NCBI GenBank assembly: GCA_944474755.1
Contig: OX104122.1
Coordinates: forward strand, 2,598,751-2,662,750
Length of the DNA stretch: 64,000 bases
Origin: Limnoperna fortunei
Taxonomy: Eukaryota; Mollusca; Bivalvia; Mytilida; Modiolidae
Reading direction: 5' to 3'
This document shows positions 59,565 through 64,000 of the stretch, one piece after another. The position numbers were made by a program, and so were the translations under genes. The notes under the pieces are model-generated. The model did not search any database and had not been told where the DNA came from. It worked only from the letters and a program-made list of their open reading frames with translations. The stretch's first letter is position 1. The number at the start of each line of letters is the position of its first letter.

Positions 59565-61622
59565 CATATTACACATTTTATATATGAATGGCTACTACAA
59601 ACATACATTGGGTTGAATATTTTTTACACATATTATATATGAATGGCTACTACAAACATACATTGGGTTGAATATTACACATTTTATATATGAATGGCTA
59701 CTACAAACATACATTGGGTTGAATATTACACATTTTATATATGAATGGCTACTACAAACATACATTGGGTTGAATATTACACATTTTATATATGAATGGC
59801 TACTACAAACATACATTGGGTTGAATATTACACATTTTATATATGAAAGGCTACTACAAACATACATTGGGTTGAATATTACACATTTTATATATGAATG
59901 GCTACTACAAACATACATTGGGTTGAATATTACACATTTTATATATGAATGGCTACTACAAACATACATTGGGTTGAATATTACACATTTTATATATGAA
60001 TGGCTACTACAAACATACATTGGGTTGAATATTACACATTTTATATATGAATGGCTACTACAAACATACATTGGGTTGAATATTACACATTTTATATATG
60101 AATGGCTACTACAAACATACATTGGGTTGAATATTACACATTTTATATATGAATGGCTACTACAAACATACATTGGGTTGAATATTACACATATTATATA
60201 TGAATGGCTACTACAAACAAACATTGGGTTGAATATTACACATATTATATATGAATGGCTACTACAAACATACATTGGGTTGAATATTACACATATTATA
60301 TATGAATGGCTACTACAAACATACATTGGGTTGAATATTACACATATTATATATGAATGGCTACTACAAACATACATTGGGTTGAATATTACACATATTA
60401 TATATGAATGGCTACTACAAACATACATTGGGTTGAATATTACACATATTATATATGAATGGCTACTACAAACATACATTGGGTTGAATATTACACATAT
60501 TATATATGAATGGCTACTACAAACAAACATTGGGTTGAATATTACACATAGTATATATGAATGGCTACTACAAACATACATTGGGTTGAATATTACACCT
60601 ATTATATATGAATGGCTACTACAAACAAACATTGGGTTGAATATTACACATATTATATATGAATGGCTACTACAAACAAACATTGGGTTGAATATTACAC
60701 ATATTATATATGAATGACTACTACTAACATACATTGGGTTGAATATTACACATATTATATATGAATGGCTACTACAAACATATATTGGGTTGAATATTAC
60801 ACATTTTATATATGAATGGCTACTACAAACATACATTGGGTTGAATATTACACATTTTATATATGAATGGCTACTACAAACATACATTGGGTTGAATATT
60901 ACACATTTTATATATGAATGGCTACTACAAACATACATTGGGTTGAATATTACACATATTATATATGAATGGCTACTACAAACAAACATTGGGTTGAATA
61001 TTACACATATTATATATGAATGGCTACTACAAACATACATTGGGTTGAATATTACACATATTATATATGAATGGCTACTACAAACATACATTGGGTTGAA
61101 TATTACACATATTATATATGAATGGCTACTACAAACATACATTGGGTTGAATATTACACATATTATATATGAATGGCTACTACAAACATACATTGGGTTG
61201 AATATTACACATATTATATATGAATGGCTACTACAAACATACATTGGGTTGAATATTACACATATTATATATGAATGGCTACTACAAACAAACATTGGGT
61301 TGAATATTACACATAGTATATATGAATGGCTACTACAAACATACATTGGGTTGAATATTACACCTATTATATATGAATGGCTACTACAAACAAACATTGG
61401 GTTGAATATTACACATATTATATATGAATGGCTACTACAAACAAACATTGGGTTGAATATTACACATAGTATATATGAATGGCTACTACAAACATACATT
61501 GGGTTGAATATTACACCTATTATATATGAATGGCTACTACAAACAAACATTGGGTTGAATATTACACATATTATATATGAATGGCTACTACAAACAAACA
61601 TTGGGTTGAATATTAAACATTA
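59565..61622 (+). repeat. 51-bp minisatellite (about 40 units), open on both strands
   Basis: The unit contains GAATGGCTACTACAAACAT and TTGGGTTGAATATTACAC. Because 51 is a multiple of three and two frames lack stops, the array reads as long frames: minus strand 59,595-61,601 (668 codons; repeat YVCSSHSYIICVIFNPM) and plus strand 59,668-60,717 and 60,739-61,623 (repeat NITHFIYEWLLQTYIGL). Most changes are single-base (CATTTTAT/CATATTAT/CATAGTAT, CATACAT/CAAACAT). There is no unique N- or C-terminal domain and no splice context, so coding is unlikely. A block of units repeats at 765 bp (15 units). Confidence 0.95.
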
Positions 61623-61686
61623 AGGTTAACTATGCCACAGATTCTGTTAGTTTAACCAGTGTCAGTTCTTTATATGGTACAAGATC
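61623..61686. other. Short spacer between 51-bp and 32-bp satellites
   Basis: 64 bp of non-repeat sequence (AAGGTTAACTATGCCACAG onward). No feature is visible. Confidence 0.5.
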
Positions 61687-64000
61687 AATGAATATCTAAT
61701 CTTAAAGAAGGTTCAGGATACATCAACTGAATACTCTAGGAGGTTCTGGATACACTGAATACTCTAGGAGGTTCTGCATACACTGAATCCTTAAGGAGGT
61801 TCAGGATACATACACTGAATCCTTAAGGATGTTCATGATACATGCACTGAATCGTTAAGGAGGTTCAGAGTACAGACACTGAATCCTAAAGGAGGTTCAT
61901 GTTACTTACACTGAATCCTTAAGGAGGTTCAGGATTTATATACTGAATTCTTCAGAAGGTTCAGGATACATACATTGAATCCTTAAAGAGTTTCAGGATA
62001 CATACAACGAATCCTTAAAGAAGTTCAGGATACCTACACTGAATCATTAAGGAGGTTCATATTACATTCCTTGAATCCTTAAGGATGTTCAATATACATA
62101 CAGTAAACCCTAAGGAGGTTCAGGATACATACACTGAATCAATAAGGAGGTTCCTATTACATACATTGAATCCTTAAGGAGGTTCAGGATGCATACCCTG
62201 AATCCTTAAGAAGGTTCATATTACATACACTGCATCCTCAAGGAGGTTCAGGATACATACCCTGAATCCTTGAGGTTCAGGATACATACCCTGAATCCTT
62301 AAGGAGGTTCAGGATACATACATTGAATCCTTAAGATGGTTCATGATACATACCCTGAATCCTTAAGGAGGTTCATATTACATACCTTGAATCCTTAAGG
62401 AGGTTCAGGATACATACACTAAATCCTTAAGGAGGTTCAGGATACATACAATGATTCCTTAAGGAGGTTCAAGGTACATACACTAAATCCTTAAGGAGGT
62501 TCAGGATACATACAATGATTCCTTAAGGAGGTTCAGGATACATACACTGAATCCTTAAGATGGTTCATGATACATACCCTGAATCCTTAAGGAGGTTCAG
62601 GATACATATACTGAATCCTTAAGATGGTTCATGATACATACCCTGAATCCTTAATGAGGTTCAGGATACATACACTAAATCCTTAAGGAGGTTCAGGATA
62701 CATACCCTGAATCCTTAAGGAGGTTCAGGATACATGCACTGAATCCTTAAGGAGGTTTAGGATACATACCCTGAATCCTTAAGGAGGTTCAGGATACATA
62801 CCCTGAATCCTTAAGGAGGTTCAGGATACATACCCTGAATCCTTAAGGAGGTTCAGGATACATACACTAAATCCTTAAGGAGGTTCAGGATACATACACT
62901 GAATCCTTAAGGAGGTTCAGGATACATGCACTGAATCCTTAAGGAGGTTTAGGATACATGCACTGAATCCTTAAGGAGGTTTAGGATACATACCCTGAAT
63001 CCTTAAGGAGGTTCAGGATACATACCCTGAATCCTTAAGGAGGTTCAGGATACATACCCTGAATCCTTAATGAGGTTCAGGATACATACACTAAATCCTT
63101 AAGGAGGTTCAGGATACATACACTGAATCCTTAAGGAGGTTCAGGATACATGCACTGAATCCTTAAGGAGGTTTAGGATACATACCCTGAATCCTTAAGG
63201 AGGTTCAGGATACATACCCTGAATCCTTAAGGAGGTTCAGGATACACACCCTGAATCCTTAAGGAGGTTCAGGATACATACACTGAATCCTTAAGGAGGT
63301 TCAGGATAGATATACTGAATCCTTAAAGAGATTCAGGATACAAACACTGAATCCTTAAGGAGGTTCAGGATACATACACTGAATCCTTACGGAGGCTCGG
63401 GATATATACAATGATTCCTTAAGGAGGTTCAGGTAAAATACACTGAATCCTTAAGGAGGTTCAGGATACATACACTGAATCCTTAAGGAGGTTCAGGATA
63501 CATACACTGAATCCTTAAGGAGGTTCAGGATACATACCCTGAATCCTTAATGAGGTTCAGGATACATACCCTGAATCCTTAAGGAGGTACAGGATACATA
63601 CACTGAATCCTTAAGGAGGTACAGGATACATACACTGAATCGTTAATGAGGTTCAGGATACATACACTGAATCCTTAAGGAGGTACAGGATACATACACT
63701 GAATCCTTAAGGAGGTTCAGGATACATACCCTGAATCCTTAATGAGGTTCAGGATACATACACTGAATCCTTAAGGAGGTTCATATTACATACACTGAAT
63801 CCTTAAGGAGGTTCAGGATACATACACTGAATCATTAAGGAGGTTCATATTACATATATTGAATCCTTAAGGAGGTTCAGGATACAGACACTGAATCCTT
63901 TAGAAGGTTACGGATACATACGTAATAAATCCTTAAAGAGGCTCAGGATAAATACACTGAATCCTTAAGGAGTTTCAGAATACATACACTGAATCCTTAA
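61687..64000 (+). repeat. 32-bp minisatellite (about 72 units), continues past window end
   Basis: The unit contains AATCCTTAAGGAGGTTCAGG and ATACATACACTG; the period is 32 bp (for example 63,481 to 63,513). The core CCTTAAGG is an 8-bp palindrome. The left 200-600 bp is degenerate (TACTCTAGGAGG, units shortened to ~28 bp). The middle and right are more homogeneous, apart from some decay near 63,300-63,440 and after 63,840. A six-unit higher-order repeat (192 bp) is marked by CATGCACTG at 62,735/62,927 and 62,959/63,151. Confidence 0.95.

Noticed and set aside
59242..59642. Small plus-strand genes in the spacer before the 51-bp array
   Set aside because: 61- and 80-codon frames without motif; the second runs into satellite sequence.
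59595..61601. 668-residue repetitive protein on the minus strand
   Set aside because: The frame is entirely 51-bp satellite; the opposite strand is also open, there is no unique domain, and no start or splice context.

Overview
This window looks like repeat-dense, AT-rich animal DNA, most likely from a bivalve mollusc. That call is an inference from repeat families that are common in bivalve genomes: elements with GGAGTTATCTCC boxes and internal ~155-bp arrays (the 'pearl' / non-autonomous Helentron type), and a GTC-microsatellite element starting AGCTCACCTGACCC. I find no protein-coding gene, rRNA, tRNA or CRISPR array that I can support. Every long open frame lies inside a tandem repeat or a repeated element.

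Layout. (1) 1-37,632: about 15 non-autonomous mobile-element copies, all in the same orientation and joined end to end (called E1-E15 here). A typical copy has a 30-nt 5' hairpin (AGGTCTTTCCAC / GTGGAAAGACCT), a (TTA)n microsatellite, a ~550-bp head with a nuclear-receptor-like AGGTCA palindrome, a core array of 155-bp monomers (7 to 31 copies), a ~375-bp tail, and a 3' segment GGAAAGACC plus a short hairpin ending in CTTTAATT. Twelve copies carry 155-bp arrays. E3, E12 and E15 do not; E12 has a single core-like copy and resembles the unexpanded form. (2) 37,631-58,975: an 18.8-kb 26-bp minisatellite (about 720 units) with layered higher-order repeats. It starts at the very terminus of E15 and is split by a 2,530-bp inverted-repeat transposon (55,282-57,811) with a TTTAT target duplication. 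That transposon contains a second element with a hairpin, (GTC)n and 495-bp modules. (3) 58,976-59,564: non-repetitive AT-rich sequence. (4) 59,565-61,622: a 51-bp minisatellite, open in one frame on each strand. (5) 61,623-61,686: a short spacer. (6) 61,687-64,000: a 32-bp minisatellite running off the window end.

How the parts relate. The element concatemer can be explained by repeated insertion at (TTA)n junctions, by rolling-circle-like concatemer formation, and by later unequal exchange (for example the nearly identical E5/E6 blocks). The 155-bp satellite appears to be an internal duplication of part of a ~287-bp module that the elements share. The 26-bp satellite may have begun at an element end. 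The most interesting leads are the E12 progenitor form, the repeated AGGTCA palindromes, the repeated loss of 5' hairpins at junctions, the nested transposon with a paralogous empty site, and the shared architecture of the TTA-type and GTC-type elements. Family names come from remembered knowledge of bivalve repeats and were not checked against any database.
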